Shown one piece after another: positions 1 to 7,996 of a stretch of DNA of 31,119 nt (its first letter is position 1; each line of letters begins with the position of its first letter). The DNA comes from an uncultured Porphyromonas sp. GTDB taxonomy: Bacteria; Bacteroidota; Bacteroidia; Bacteroidales; Porphyromonadaceae. The translations under genes and the position numbers were made by a program. The notes under the pieces are model-generated. The model did not search any database, had not been told where the DNA came from, and was given only the letters and a program-made list of their open reading frames with translations. The stretch lies in NCBI GenBank assembly GCA_900539765.1, contig UQDF01000023.1, forward strand, positions 1 to 31,119. Direction: 5' to 3'.

Positions 1-1
1 G

Positions 2-79
2 ACTGCAAACAAAGAATACGAAGAAGCCGTGAACAATGAATACGAACAATCCAAATCCAAAGACGAAACTGTAGATTGA
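2..79 (+). CDS. 3' end of an unidentified gene (partial)
   Basis: An open frame runs in from the left edge and stops at TGA (77-79), giving 25 residues that end in a charged tail (EQSKSKDETVD). No start is visible and the fragment is too short to name. In many Bacteroidetes mobilisable elements a primase or other replication-related gene sits just upstream of the relaxase, so it may belong to the same element as the downstream mob gene. That is only inference from position. It could also be a chance open frame. Confidence 0.4.
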   Translation, partial: TANKEYEEAVNNEYEQSKSKDETVD

Positions 80-240
80 CCGAAATTGAAAAATCGGGCA
101 ATATTGCTGTCCGATAAAAGGTTCAGCGGAAGAAGAGGCTTTTGCTCAAAAGGGGGCTTAGACGATAACGCAAAAGAGAGAAATTTCAACAACGGAACAA
201 TCGGGTATTCGAAGAGACTAGAGCTGTAAAGCGTATAGAT

Positions 241-480
241 GTGAGCCTTTGTTTCAAGAGTTATGGCACCCCCTTGGAGTTGCAAGTTTGCAGGGGCAAA
301 CTTAGAAACAAAGACTCAGTGCATTCAGAGAATGCAAGCACTTCAAGGGCAGGCTGCGGAACAGGGCGGAGCGGGCATTTGGAGAAATGCCATAGCTCAT
401 TAGGGCATTTTCTTCACGCTCCACTCCGTTACCGCTAAAAAAGCCCTCCTGAGCCAAGGGGAAACAGCCCCTTTGGATAC
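241..480. other. Candidate oriT: cluster of short hairpins upstream of the relaxase
   Basis: This non-coding stretch has four perfect short inverted repeats in 190 bp: AAGTTTG/CAAACTT (284-290 and 297-303), TGCATTC/GAATGCA (320-326 and 330-336), GGCATTT/AAATGCC (374-380 and 385-391, loop GGAG) and AAGGGG/CCCCTT (456-461 and 468-473). GGGCATTT is also repeated directly at 373-380 and 403-410. MobV relaxases usually nick at a hairpin-bearing origin just 5' of their own gene, so this is the natural place for oriT. The nick site itself cannot be identified. Positions 80-240 show nothing else recognisable. Confidence 0.4.
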
Positions 481-502
481 CCCTTAAAGCTATATTCAAC
501 TT

Positions 503-1723
503 ATGGGCTACGCAGTATTACACATAGACAAAGCTCGGGGCAACGACTCGGCAATGAGTGCCCACATCGAGCGAACATTCGTGCCGAACAATGTCGATGC
601 CTCTCGCACGCACCTCAATCGAGACTTGGTGCAATTCCCCGCAAATGTCACCAACCGTACAGAAGCTATTGCACATCGCATAGCAACGGCTGGTATCTAC
701 CGAAAGGTTGCGGACAATCAAGTTAAAGCACTTCGTTTCATCCTATCTGGATCACACGAAGATATGCTCCAACTTGAAAGCGATGGACGCTTAGAGGAGT
801 GGTGCCATAGTACGATGCAGTGGCTTTATACCACCTTTGGCAAGGCAAACGTGGTGGCAGCCACACTTCATGCTGATGAAGAGACCCCGCACATACATGC
901 CACAGTTGTCCCGATTGTCACGGGAGAAAGGAGAAAAGCCAAACAGGAAGCTGAGAATGGCAAGCGAAAGTACAAGACAAAGACAAATAAGATAAGGCTC
1001 TGTGCTGATGATCTGCTTACACCCAAAAAGCTTGAGGAGTATCAAACCTCCTACGCAGAGCAAATGCGACCATTTGGGCTGAGTAGAGGGGTACAAGGAT
1101 CTGAAGCCAAGCGTCGTACTAATATGGAGTATTACAAAGAGCTTCTCAAAGAGACCAAGCAGAAACAACTTGAGGAGGAAGAACTAATTCAAAAGGTCAG
1201 AGAGTTGGAAAAGCAGGCGGGCAAGCTCCGAGTAAAGGGTACGCTCTACTCGCTATTTGGGAACTCTGAGCTTGACAAGGCGGAACGGCGTATCGAAGAG
1301 TTGGAGCAAGAAGTCGAACGGCAACAACATCTTTCGGAAAAGGAGAAAGCCGAAATCCGCAAGGAGGTCATACTTCTTCAGGACACCATTAGAGATAAGG
1401 ACATGACTATCTCTGAACAAAACCGAGAAATCAAGGTGTACGAGGAGGAGCGGAGTTTTATCAAACGCTTCTTTCACAGCTTCTACCTCTTACTCAACAT
1501 TCGCTTGATGCTCCGCAAAATGGGCTTTGATGATGATACGGTGGTCAAGATGCACAAAGATCAAGAGATAGTCCGTGGTACGGCTACGGCATATTCGGGA
1601 ATGTACAAACGAAACTTCACGGAGGAAAATGCGGAGCTACGCATTATAACCAACGAGAAGCGTCAGCCTCTTCTTACCATCAATGGACTATCTGTTTCTG
1701 ATTGGTGCGAACTAAACTTTTAA
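503..1723 (+). CDS. MobV/Pre-family plasmid mobilisation relaxase
   Basis: This is a 406-residue relaxase of the MobV (Pre/Mob) family, which nicks oriT and leads the strand during conjugative mobilisation of plasmids and mobilisable transposons. The N-terminal half carries the family motif HADEETPHIH (residues 123-132), whose HxDExTPHxH pattern supplies the metal-binding histidines. The early MGYAVLHIDKARG segment also matches family N-termini. From about residue 210 to 310 the protein is strongly charged and heptad-like, consistent with the long coiled coil of these proteins. The length fits complete members. The start ATG is preceded by the hairpin-rich candidate oriT. No partner transfer genes are in view, so it probably relies on a helper element. 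Family assignment is firm; the type of element is not known. Confidence 0.93.
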   Translation: MGYAVLHIDKARGNDSAMSAHIERTFVPNNVDASRTHLNRDLVQFPANVTNRTEAIAHRIATAGIYRKVADNQVKALRFILSGSHEDMLQLESDGRLEEWCHSTMQWLYTTFGKANVVAATLHADEETPHIHATVVPIVTGERRKAKQEAENGKRKYKTKTNKIRLCADDLLTPKKLEEYQTSYAEQMRPFGLSRGVQGSEAKRRTNMEYYKELLKETKQKQLEEEELIQKVRELEKQAGKLRVKGTLYSLFGNSELDKAERRIEELEQEVERQQHLSEKEKAEIRKEVILLQDTIRDKDMTISEQNREIKVYEEERSFIKRFFHSFYLLLNIRLMLRKMGFDDDTVVKMHKDQEIVRGTATAYSGMYKRNFTEENAELRIITNEKRQPLLTINGLSVSDWCELNF

Positions 1724-1737
1724 GGAGAAAATCACGC

Positions 1738-1798
1738 AAGAACGCTCACTTTCTCCCACGAATCACTATCTTTGCAAGTGATAATAGTGAGCGTTCTT
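1738..1798. repeat. Nested inverted repeat after mob with a promoter-like loop
   Basis: A perfect 13-bp inverted repeat, AAGAACGCTCACT (1738-1750) and AGTGAGCGTTCTT (1786-1798), encloses a second one, ATCACT (1762-1767) and AGTGAT (1777-1782). TATCTTTG at 1767-1774, overlapping the inner loop, matches the Bacteroidetes -7 consensus TAnnTTTG, though no good -33 box is placed upstream. It starts 15 bp after the mob stop. It could be a terminator (no T-run follows), a regulatory hairpin, or part of an element end. Confidence 0.6.
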
Positions 1799-1813
1799 TG
1801 GCTATCCAAAACG

Positions 1814-1900
1814 ATGTACTTCAAGGCACTCCGCTCATTTCTAAATCGTTACCTATCCACATCGCGCCAAACGGTAACCTCTTACTTCTCAGCTAGATAG
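1814..1900 (+). pseudogene. Possible N-terminal remnant of a tyrosine recombinase
   Basis: A 28-codon frame starts with ATG 40 bp downstream of the -7-like box at 1767-1774. The product ends in a stretch (FLNRYLSTSRQTVTSY) resembling the start of the SAM-like core-binding domain of tyrosine integrases, where a TVxSY segment is common. It stops at TAG and no continuation was seen in the other frames. It may be the stump of an integrase lost by deletion, but the fragment is so short that chance resemblance is quite possible. Confidence 0.2.
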
Positions 1901-1933
1901 TCCGAAACCAAAAAATCACGTAGGGTTTGGGCT

Positions 1934-1958
1934 TTCCCTTAAAGGAAAGGGAATTTTT
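1934..1958 (+). terminator. Intrinsic terminator candidate
   Basis: TTCCCTT (1934-1940) and AAGGGAA (1947-1953) form a 7-bp stem with a 6-nt loop, followed directly by TTTTT (1954-1958). It would stop plus-strand transcription from the mob side before the surface-protein gene. The stem is AT-rich and modest. The rest of 1901-2047 holds nothing recognised. Confidence 0.5.
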
Positions 1959-2047
1959 CAGCCTTGGAAATTTCATTTTCTAAGCTTGGAACGATTTTGG
2001 AAAGTTGACATTTCGGATGGAAGCTAGCGCCCCGCTCCCCCACCAAG

Positions 2048-2070
2048 ATGAAGAAAGCGTCAGCCTCGCT
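2048..2070. repeat. 23-bp direct repeat, left copy (half of a terminator)
   Basis: This 23-bp stretch beginning ATGAAGAAAGCGTCAG is identical to 4069-4091. In the right copy it forms one arm of a complete hairpin terminator. Here the matching arm is missing and unrelated sequence follows. The two copies bracket the leucine-rich surface-protein gene. Confidence 0.85.
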
Positions 2071-2124
2071 AATAAAAGATCGGCCTAATCTGACTGATCC
2101 AGAGCTTTATCATAAAAAAAATAG

Positions 2125-2132
2125 TATATTTG
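2125..2132 (+). promoter_or_regulatory. Promoter -7 box of the LRR surface-protein gene
   Basis: TATATTTG fits the Bacteroidetes -7 consensus TAnnTTTG and lies 31 bp before the ATG, giving a short leader. The -33 region (CTTTAT, around 2105-2110) is closer than the usual 19-21 bp spacing, so only the -7 element is well supported. Confidence 0.6.
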
Positions 2133-2163
2133 CAAGCACACTAAACATCAAATACATCTTGAT

Positions 2164-3963
2164 ATGAGAAAACTTACTCGATTTATGTTTCTCTGCCTTC
2201 TGTCCTCTATGACAGGGGTTGCCCTTTGGGCACAAAACGGAGAAAGTCCCGTCATCAGACTTAAGTCTGATGGCAATGTGCCATTTGGGGGTTATATGCT
2301 CAGCATAAATGCCCCTGAAGCCGATCGATCTAGCGTATGGATCGATTGGAACAATAATGGAGTCAAAGACACCGATGAGGAGGTAGCGAATTGGGAGTCT
2401 GGTGACAACATCACTGCAATTACTCATGAGATAGATTCTAAAACCTTCTCAATTTACGGACCCATCAACACCTTGGTATGCGCCAATAACGGGTTGTATG
2501 AACTTGAAATCTCTGGAAACTCTCATCTTGAGTCTCTGATCTGTGATAACAACAATCTATCCTCTCTAGATTGTAGTAAAAACACACAGCTGAACAACTT
2601 ATCAATACGAGAAAACCCTCTATACGACATAGATGTATCAATGCTTACCAAGCTAACCCGTCTTGGAGTTGCTGGTACGAATATTACAAGCCTTGACTTG
2701 TCAAACAACGTACTCCTAGAGCATATGGATATCTCAGACCTTAAGCTAGAGACTTTTGATCTGACATCTCTGCCCAACTTGATTAGTCTAGGCTGCAGTG
2801 GCTGCAAATTTCAGACACTGGACTTGACGAAATGTCCTAAAATGGAGATACTATTTGCTCCATACAACAGCATTAAGTCTATCGACCTCTCCGCTTGTAA
2901 GGCTATGAAGCACCTCAAGCTCGACCATAACATCTTGGAGAGCATAGATCTATCTGCCTGTACGGAGCTTATTTCGCTAGATGTCAACAACAATTATCTT
3001 GAGACGATAGACTTAAGTCATACGAAAAAGTTGTCGCGACTGATCTGCTATGCCAATCTGCTAGATAAGATAGATCTCACCCACACGCCTGAGCTTACGG
3101 TACTAGAGTGCTCACAAAATGAGATCTCACAACTTGATTTTTCTTCAATACCTAACTTATCAGTTCTACATGCTTCAATGAATCCCCTTAACGAGATAGA
3201 CTTATCGGTAGTACCCCAGCTTCAGAGTCTTACAATCTCCAAATGTGGTTTGAAGACATTGGACGTGAGTTCTTTGACCAATCTAGACTTGTTAGAGGCT
3301 AAGGGTAACGAATTAACTGCAATTGATCTCTCTGCAAATCGCAAGCTGAGTCGTGTCAGTCTAGAGGGTAACCTTCTTACGGAGTTAAATGTTTCAAATA
3401 TATCTACGCTTACCTATCTCAACGTAGCAGTAAACAAGCTAACGCAGCTTAAGACTGAGAACTGCCCTAAGCTGTTTGAAATCATGTGCTACTCCAATCA
3501 ATTAGATAAGAACGCATTCAAACTTCTCTCAGAGTCTCTCCTTGCAGCTCCTGAAAGACGTATGGGAGAGATTTATGTGATAGACTCTCGAGATGAAACC
3601 GATAAAAATGTCTGTCCTATTAAAGTCGTTGAGGATCTAAAACAGAAGAACTGGAACGTATATGACTGGAAGGGATACGAAAATCAAGGGCAAAACAAAT
3701 TTTCGGGACATGATGTAAGTGCTACGCAGAGATTGTCATCTCATCAGGGGATTCTAGTTACACCCAACCCCGTCATAGACTATCTACATATCTCGTCAGA
3801 AGCTCCTGATGCCACAGCTATCGTGATGGATCTCGCTGGTAACCAAATCGAGACACTCACAACGAATGCAACTGGTGAGGGTGTTGTCAATCTGTCTCAC
3901 CTTCCTCAAGGCATATATTTGCTCACGTTGTCTGGCGAAACTGTTCAAATCATAAAGAAATAG
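2164..3963 (+). CDS. Leucine-rich repeat surface protein with type IX secretion tail (InlJ-like)
   Basis: A 599-residue exported protein. Residues 1-23 form a signal peptide ending in WAQ. A segment around 57-73 (VWIDWNNNGVKDTDEE) resembles the GEVED-type acidic module seen in Bacteroidetes surface proteins. From about 95 to 450 there are tandem repeats of roughly 21 residues with pattern LxxLxxxxNxLxxIDLSxx, the internalin-J style of LRR. The last 70 residues (from TPNP at 533-536 to GIYLLTLSG and the KK end) are a type A C-terminal sorting domain, the signal for the type IX secretion system. The closest described relative I know is P. gingivalis InlJ, linked to biofilm formation. A role in adhesion or community building is inference. 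It has its own promoter and terminators, is AT-richer than the core genes, and is bracketed by a 23-bp direct repeat. Confidence 0.9.
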   Translation: MRKLTRFMFLCLLSSMTGVALWAQNGESPVIRLKSDGNVPFGGYMLSINAPEADRSSVWIDWNNNGVKDTDEEVANWESGDNITAITHEIDSKTFSIYGPINTLVCANNGLYELEISGNSHLESLICDNNNLSSLDCSKNTQLNNLSIRENPLYDIDVSMLTKLTRLGVAGTNITSLDLSNNVLLEHMDISDLKLETFDLTSLPNLISLGCSGCKFQTLDLTKCPKMEILFAPYNSIKSIDLSACKAMKHLKLDHNILESIDLSACTELISLDVNNNYLETIDLSHTKKLSRLICYANLLDKIDLTHTPELTVLECSQNEISQLDFSSIPNLSVLHASMNPLNEIDLSVVPQLQSLTISKCGLKTLDVSSLTNLDLLEAKGNELTAIDLSANRKLSRVSLEGNLLTELNVSNISTLTYLNVAVNKLTQLKTENCPKLFEIMCYSNQLDKNAFKLLSESLLAAPERRMGEIYVIDSRDETDKNVCPIKVVEDLKQKNWNVYDWKGYENQGQNKFSGHDVSATQRLSSHQGILVTPNPVIDYLHISSEAPDATAIVMDLAGNQIETLTTNATGEGVVNLSHLPQGIYLLTLSGETVQIIKK

Positions 3964-4030
3964 AGACGTAAGTGTCAAAGCAAAGAGAGCGTTTGCAAAA
4001 TAAATCCACAAACTGCTTTGGTCGGATATA

Positions 4031-4055
4031 GGTGATCTAGAGTTAGCTGATCACC
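4031..4055 (+). terminator. Hairpin downstream of the LRR gene
   Basis: GGTGATC (4031-4037) and GATCACC (4049-4055) form a perfect 7-bp stem with an 11-nt loop, followed by pyrimidine-rich CTTCTCCTC. It lies 68 bp past the LRR stop and may be a first stop signal ahead of the stronger hairpin at 4075-4110. Confidence 0.4.
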
Positions 4056-4068
4056 CTTCTCCTCAAAA

Positions 4069-4091
4069 ATGAAGAAAGCGTCAGCCTCGCT
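4069..4091. repeat. 23-bp direct repeat, right copy
   Basis: Identical over 23 bp to 2048-2070. This copy forms the left arm and part of the loop of the terminator hairpin at 4075-4110, so it looks like the parental copy. Confidence 0.85.
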
Positions 4092-4110
4092 CGTGCGAGA
4101 CTGACGCTTT
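4075..4110. terminator. Strong bidirectional terminator between convergent genes
   Basis: AAAGCGTCAG (4075-4084) pairs with CTGACGCTTT (4101-4110). After one mismatch the stem continues with CTCGC/GCGAG around a TCGT loop. On the minus strand the hairpin is followed by CTTCATTTTTG, a U-rich tail, so it should end the efflux operon arriving from the right as well as the LRR transcript arriving from the left. Confidence 0.75.
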
Positions 4111-4536
4111 GTGCTGTGCTAACACTGTATCTGCTAGCCCCAAATTCTATTTATAGGTCAAAATTCAAGGAAGCTGTCGCCTAATTGTTGCTATTAGCGA
4201 GCTGATGGGTTGGACTATGAACTCTTGTATTCTACAGACTCGGACTTATTGTTCTGTGGTTCTTCTTTGTGATCTGTTGAATCATTTGCAGGCTACAGAC
4301 GGATCTTGAGTACACTAGAGTGCTGTTTCGATTGTCCTCCACATTACCTTTGCACTGTCTATTTATTAGAAACTCACAATGGAACGACAAAGGTTCAACT
4401 CAAAAAGTATCCTACAAATAGGGATCGACCTCACCTGGCAAAGAACAACCTTTAACCCTCATCGAATTACGACTTTCGCCTTTTCAACTATCGAGACTAA
4501 ACTTCCCTAAGCTTATTGTCGGCTATGAAACTTAGG
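4111..4536. other. Intergenic gap; only a doubtful 43-codon ORF and a weak hairpin
   Basis: No recognised gene. A 43-codon plus-strand frame (4379-4510, starting MERQRFNSKS) lies downstream of TACCTTTG (4345-4352), which fits the -7 consensus, but the -33 box is poor and the product resembles nothing I know. CCTAAG (4506-4511) and CTTAGG (4531-4536) could form a 6-bp hairpin just past the end of the PII-like gene on the minus strand. Nothing else stands out. Confidence 0.3.
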
Positions 4537-4839
4537 CTAGATCATATCGGTGACCTCCCATGCGAAGGCTCTCAGACCTTGCTTAGGATTGTCTAGATCG
4601 ATCTGATGCAGTGCTGCGAGGAGTCGCTCGGCTCGCTCAGCCTCTGTGATAACCATCATAGCGCCATTGGTCGTCGGCCAAGCGTGGCTACCAAGATGCG
4701 GATCGCCCGTTGCGGAGCCACGTCCGTGGACTTCGCTCCACTCGGTATAGCCCTTGGCATTGTGCTGCTCGAGGGCGCGTATAACGAGTCCATGCAGGGC
4801 GCTGTTGTAGACGATGAAGATTGCCTTTTGTCTATTCAT
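4537..4839 (-). CDS. Small PII-like protein of the efflux operon
   Basis: A 100-residue protein with the alpha/beta pattern of PII-like (ferredoxin-fold) proteins: an opening strand (KAIFIVYNS), a helix with a pair of leucines, a glycine-rich loop (HGRGSATGDPHLGSHAWP, about residues 39-56) where PII proteins have the T-loop, then a strand (GAMMVITE) and helix. It has no signal peptide, so it is cytosolic. Its start is 3 bp beyond the pump stop, implying translational coupling. PII-like proteins of uncertain ligand are often found at the end of RND and metal-efflux operons, including, as I recall, the P. gingivalis operon PG0538-0541. It may sense a ligand or modulate the pump, but neither can be read from the sequence. 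Fold assignment is moderately sure and function is unknown. Confidence 0.7.
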   Translation of the reverse strand: MNRQKAIFIVYNSALHGLVIRALEQHNAKGYTEWSEVHGRGSATGDPHLGSHAWPTTNGAMMVITEAERAERLLAALHQIDLDNPKQGLRAFAWEVTDMI

Positions 4840-4842
4840 AGC

Positions 4843-7800
4843 TTAGTGGTGGTTTTTGAGACTTTTCTTGCGCTGACGCCTTATCTGACGGCGAGAGACC
4901 AGCGCATAGATACAGGGGATCAGGAGGAGCGTAACCAGCGTCGAGATGGTCAGACCGAAGGCTACCGTGACACCCATCGGCTGCCACATCTCGCTACCCT
5001 CTCCGATGCCGATAGCCATCGGGATCATACCGAAGACGGTCGTGAGCGTCGTCATCAGCACAGGACGCAGACGCGATGCTCCCGCATGGAGCAGAGCCGT
5101 GCGTACGGACATACCACGCTCACGATTGAGTATGGTGTAGTCGATCAGGACGATACCATTCTTCACCACGATACCGACGAGCATGATTGCTCCGATGAAG
5201 GCAATGATGCTTAAGGGGACACCGGTCACGAGCAAACCGATGATAACGCCCGTAAAGGCAAAGGGTACGGAAAACATAATGACAAATGGAGAGGCCAAAC
5301 TCTCAAACTCCGCAGCCATAACGATGAAGACTAGGAAGACAATGAGCAGCAGGAGCGTCCCTAAGTCTGCAAAAGCCTCTTGTTGCTGCTCGAAAGCTCC
5401 TGTGATTTCGTAACTCACGCCCTCGGGCATATCAATTTCGTCAAGAGCCTTCCGAGCCGTGCGGACGAGGTCTGAGAGCGCAGCCTTGGGCGCTGGCGTA
5501 AGCGCAATGGTAACGACACGAGAACGGTCTTTCTGGTAAATGGCGGGAGGCGCAAAGTGCTCCACGACCTTGCCCAATTCGCCTAGTCGTACGCTCGTTC
5601 CCTGCGGGGTGCGTACGAGTGTCTGAGCGACGTCGTCTAGCGAACGTCTGAACTCAGGTGCCAGGCGCACACGGATCTCATACTCCTGCCCATCCTCACG
5701 ATAGAAGGAGGCGGTGGCTCCGTAGATGCTGTTGCGCAGATAGCTCGCCGCCATACTATTGGTCAGCCCATGCTCAGCGAGTCGCTGCTGGTCGAAGATG
5801 ACCTGGTACTCAGGCATAAACTCGTCACGATTGCTCAGAGCCTGAGCACAAGCTGGCGACTTACTCATCTCCGCCATAAATGCTTTGGAGATCTGATCGG
5901 TGACAGCAAAGTCGTGTCCGTAGATATCAACATTGACAGTGCTTTGCTGTCCCCCGCCACCTGACTGAGCAGAGACATTGTACTGCTTGATACCAGGCGT
6001 GGCGCTTAGGTCACGACGCATCTCGGCAGCAATCTCTTGGGAGGAACGCTTTCGCTCGGAAGCATCGATCAGCTTGATATTGAAAGAAAGAATATTGTCG
6101 CCATTATCCTGCGCTAGCGTCGAGGCACCAGACTGAAAAGCATCAGCCTGACCTGTGGAGAACTGAAGCATCTCTATCTCGGGGTACTTCTTGTGCCACT
6201 CCTCAGTGAGGCGATGCCCCTCAGCAAGCGGACGGTCTATGGTAGTGCCTACGGGGTAATTGACCTTGGCAAAGATATAGCCCCCGTCTCCCTGTGGCAT
6301 GAACTCCGTCTTGATCAGCGAGCCGAGCGTGAGCGATAGTGCGAAGATGCCTAGGGACAAGCCTACCGTGAGCCACTTGTGTCGTAGCACCCAGGCGAGC
6401 GTGCGCTGGTAGAGCACCGTGAGTCGCTGAATGAAGTCATTGAAGGGACGTAGGATCTTTTGGGATACCTTTCCCTCCTTGCGCTGACGATTAGCTCGTA
6501 GCATGTGGGCGCAGAGCGTAGGTGTCAGGGCAAGCGCACAGATGGTCGAGACGATCATCACGATGCTGACGATCCAGCCGAGCTGACGGAAGAGCAGTCC
6601 CGCCATACCCTGCATCATCACCATCGGGAGGAAGACCGCCAGCATCGTCAGCGTAGAGGCGATGACTGAGAGTGCCACCTCATTGGTCGCATGGACGGCG
6701 GCTTGCTTGGGATAGCTTCCCCGCTCGATGTGGTTGGTGATATTCTCTAGCACCACGATCGCATCGTCCACCACCATACCGATGGCTATAGAGAGCGAGC
6801 TGAGCGAGATGATGTTGAGCGTATTGCCCGTCAGCAGTAGGTATATGAAGGCGGAGAGTAGCGATATCGGGATCGTCAGAACGATGATAAAGGTGGCGCG
6901 CCAACGCCCTAAGAAGAGCAGCACGATGAGCATCACGACGCAGAAGGTAATGCCGATCGTTGAGCTAAGACTATTGATCGAGCGCACGATGAAGTCGCTC
7001 TGATCCAAGATTACTTCGATCTCGATATCTGAGGGAAGGTTCTTCACGATCTGTGGGAGTGCCTTGAGGACACGCTTATTCACCTGAACCGTGTTGGCAC
7101 CCGACTGCTTCATCAGCATAAGCATGGCGCCCCTCTGGTTGTCCACGTAGGAGAGCGTCTGCTGCTCAGGGTCGCCATCTACGACGCTCGCCACGTCTCG
7201 CAGATAGATGGTTCGTCCGCCGAAGCTCGTTATGGGTAGCTCCTCTAGCTGCTTCGGATCGACGATCTCACCGATAGCTCTGAGGGATATCTTGCTCGTC
7301 TCTAGGTTCATCGACCCAGCAGAGATATTGCGATTTGCCACCGCAATGAGATTGCTCACATCACTCACCGTGATACCATAGGTCTCGAGCTTGTGCGGGT
7401 CGCAGTAGACGTTGACTTGTCGCTGTCTAGCACCTAGCACATTGACTCCGCCCACGCCATCTATACGTCCTAGCGGTGTCACCACTTGGTCGCTCAGGAT
7501 CTTGTAGAGCGACTTGGAGCTAGCGTCCGACTTGACCGAGAGCATCAAGATCGGCATATCATCCATACCAAACTTGATAATGTTTGGCGTACCCGCTCCG
7601 TCGGGGAGCGCCTCCGTGATAGCACTGATCTTGTCGCGGGTATCATTGATCGCATTCTCTATGTCCAGTCCCTCTCGGAGCTCCAGCGTGACGACAGAGA
7701 CATTCTCCTTACTTTGCGAGGTAATGTGCTTGACCCCGTTGATACCATTGAGGACGTTTTGGATCGGCTTGGTAATGTTGTTTTCCACCTCTTCAGGAGC

Positions 7801-7962
7801 TGCTCCAGAGTAAGAGGTGACGATCATGACCCGATTGATCTGCATCTCGGGCAGAAGGTCTATCGGCAGGCGTGTCAGGGCATAGAGACCCAAGACGACC
7901 ACCCCAACGAAGATCATGATCGTGGTGACAGGACGACGTACGGCTGATTGATAAAGACTCAT
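4843..7962 (-). CDS. RND-family (AcrB/HAE1-like) inner-membrane efflux pump
   Basis: A full-length 1039-residue resistance-nodulation-division transporter, which exports drugs, detergents or similar compounds using proton influx. Two halves each have one N-terminal membrane helix, a large periplasmic loop and a bundle of helices. The proton-relay aspartates D399 and D400 lie in GMVVDDAIVVLEN of helix 4, and the partner lysine K934 lies in GIVVKNGIVLIDY of helix 10. These match AcrB D407/D408/K940 and mark the HAE drug type rather than the metal CusA type. The N-terminus (SVYQSAVRRP-like) begins with the usual amphipathic stretch. It sits 34 bp downstream of the adaptor gene and directly before the PII-like gene. 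Substrate is unknown. Confidence 0.95.
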   Translation of the reverse strand: MSLYQSAVRRPVTTIMIFVGVVVLGLYALTRLPIDLLPEMQINRVMIVTSYSGAAPEEVENNITKPIQNVLNGINGVKHITSQSKENVSVVTLELREGLDIENAINDTRDKISAITEALPDGAGTPNIIKFGMDDMPILMLSVKSDASSKSLYKILSDQVVTPLGRIDGVGGVNVLGARQRQVNVYCDPHKLETYGITVSDVSNLIAVANRNISAGSMNLETSKISLRAIGEIVDPKQLEELPITSFGGRTIYLRDVASVVDGDPEQQTLSYVDNQRGAMLMLMKQSGANTVQVNKRVLKALPQIVKNLPSDIEIEVILDQSDFIVRSINSLSSTIGITFCVVMLIVLLFLGRWRATFIIVLTIPISLLSAFIYLLLTGNTLNIISLSSLSIAIGMVVDDAIVVLENITNHIERGSYPKQAAVHATNEVALSVIASTLTMLAVFLPMVMMQGMAGLLFRQLGWIVSIVMIVSTICALALTPTLCAHMLRANRQRKEGKVSQKILRPFNDFIQRLTVLYQRTLAWVLRHKWLTVGLSLGIFALSLTLGSLIKTEFMPQGDGGYIFAKVNYPVGTTIDRPLAEGHRLTEEWHKKYPEIEMLQFSTGQADAFQSGASTLAQDNGDNILSFNIKLIDASERKRSSQEIAAEMRRDLSATPGIKQYNVSAQSGGGGQQSTVNVDIYGHDFAVTDQISKAFMAEMSKSPACAQALSNRDEFMPEYQVIFDQQRLAEHGLTNSMAASYLRNSIYGATASFYREDGQEYEIRVRLAPEFRRSLDDVAQTLVRTPQGTSVRLGELGKVVEHFAPPAIYQKDRSRVVTIALTPAPKAALSDLVRTARKALDEIDMPEGVSYEITGAFEQQQEAFADLGTLLLLIVFLVFIVMAAEFESLASPFVIMFSVPFAFTGVIIGLLVTGVPLSIIAFIGAIMLVGIVVKNGIVLIDYTILNRERGMSVRTALLHAGASRLRPVLMTTLTTVFGMIPMAIGIGEGSEMWQPMGVTVAFGLTISTLVTLLLIPCIYALVSRRQIRRQRKKSLKNHH

Positions 7963-7996
7963 AAGCTAAAGGCGAGGATCTGTGTGTTGGAAAAGA

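Noticed and set aside
241..438. 65-codon plus-strand frame upstream of mob
   Set aside because: It starts with GTG, shows no domain-like pattern, and overlaps the hairpin cluster expected for oriT.
1738..1798. Invertible promoter (phase-variation switch)
   Set aside because: The inverted repeats enclose only 35 bp, too short for recombinase-driven inversion, and no invertase gene is nearby.
1702..1896. 64-codon plus-strand frame overlapping the end of mob
   Set aside because: It runs through the nested inverted repeat and overlaps the relaxase 3' end in another frame. The product looks like translated non-coding DNA.
4606..5214. 202-codon frame on the strand opposite the RND pump and PII-like genes
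   Set aside because: It is antisense to two clear genes; the pump shows all RND catalytic residues in the other strand.
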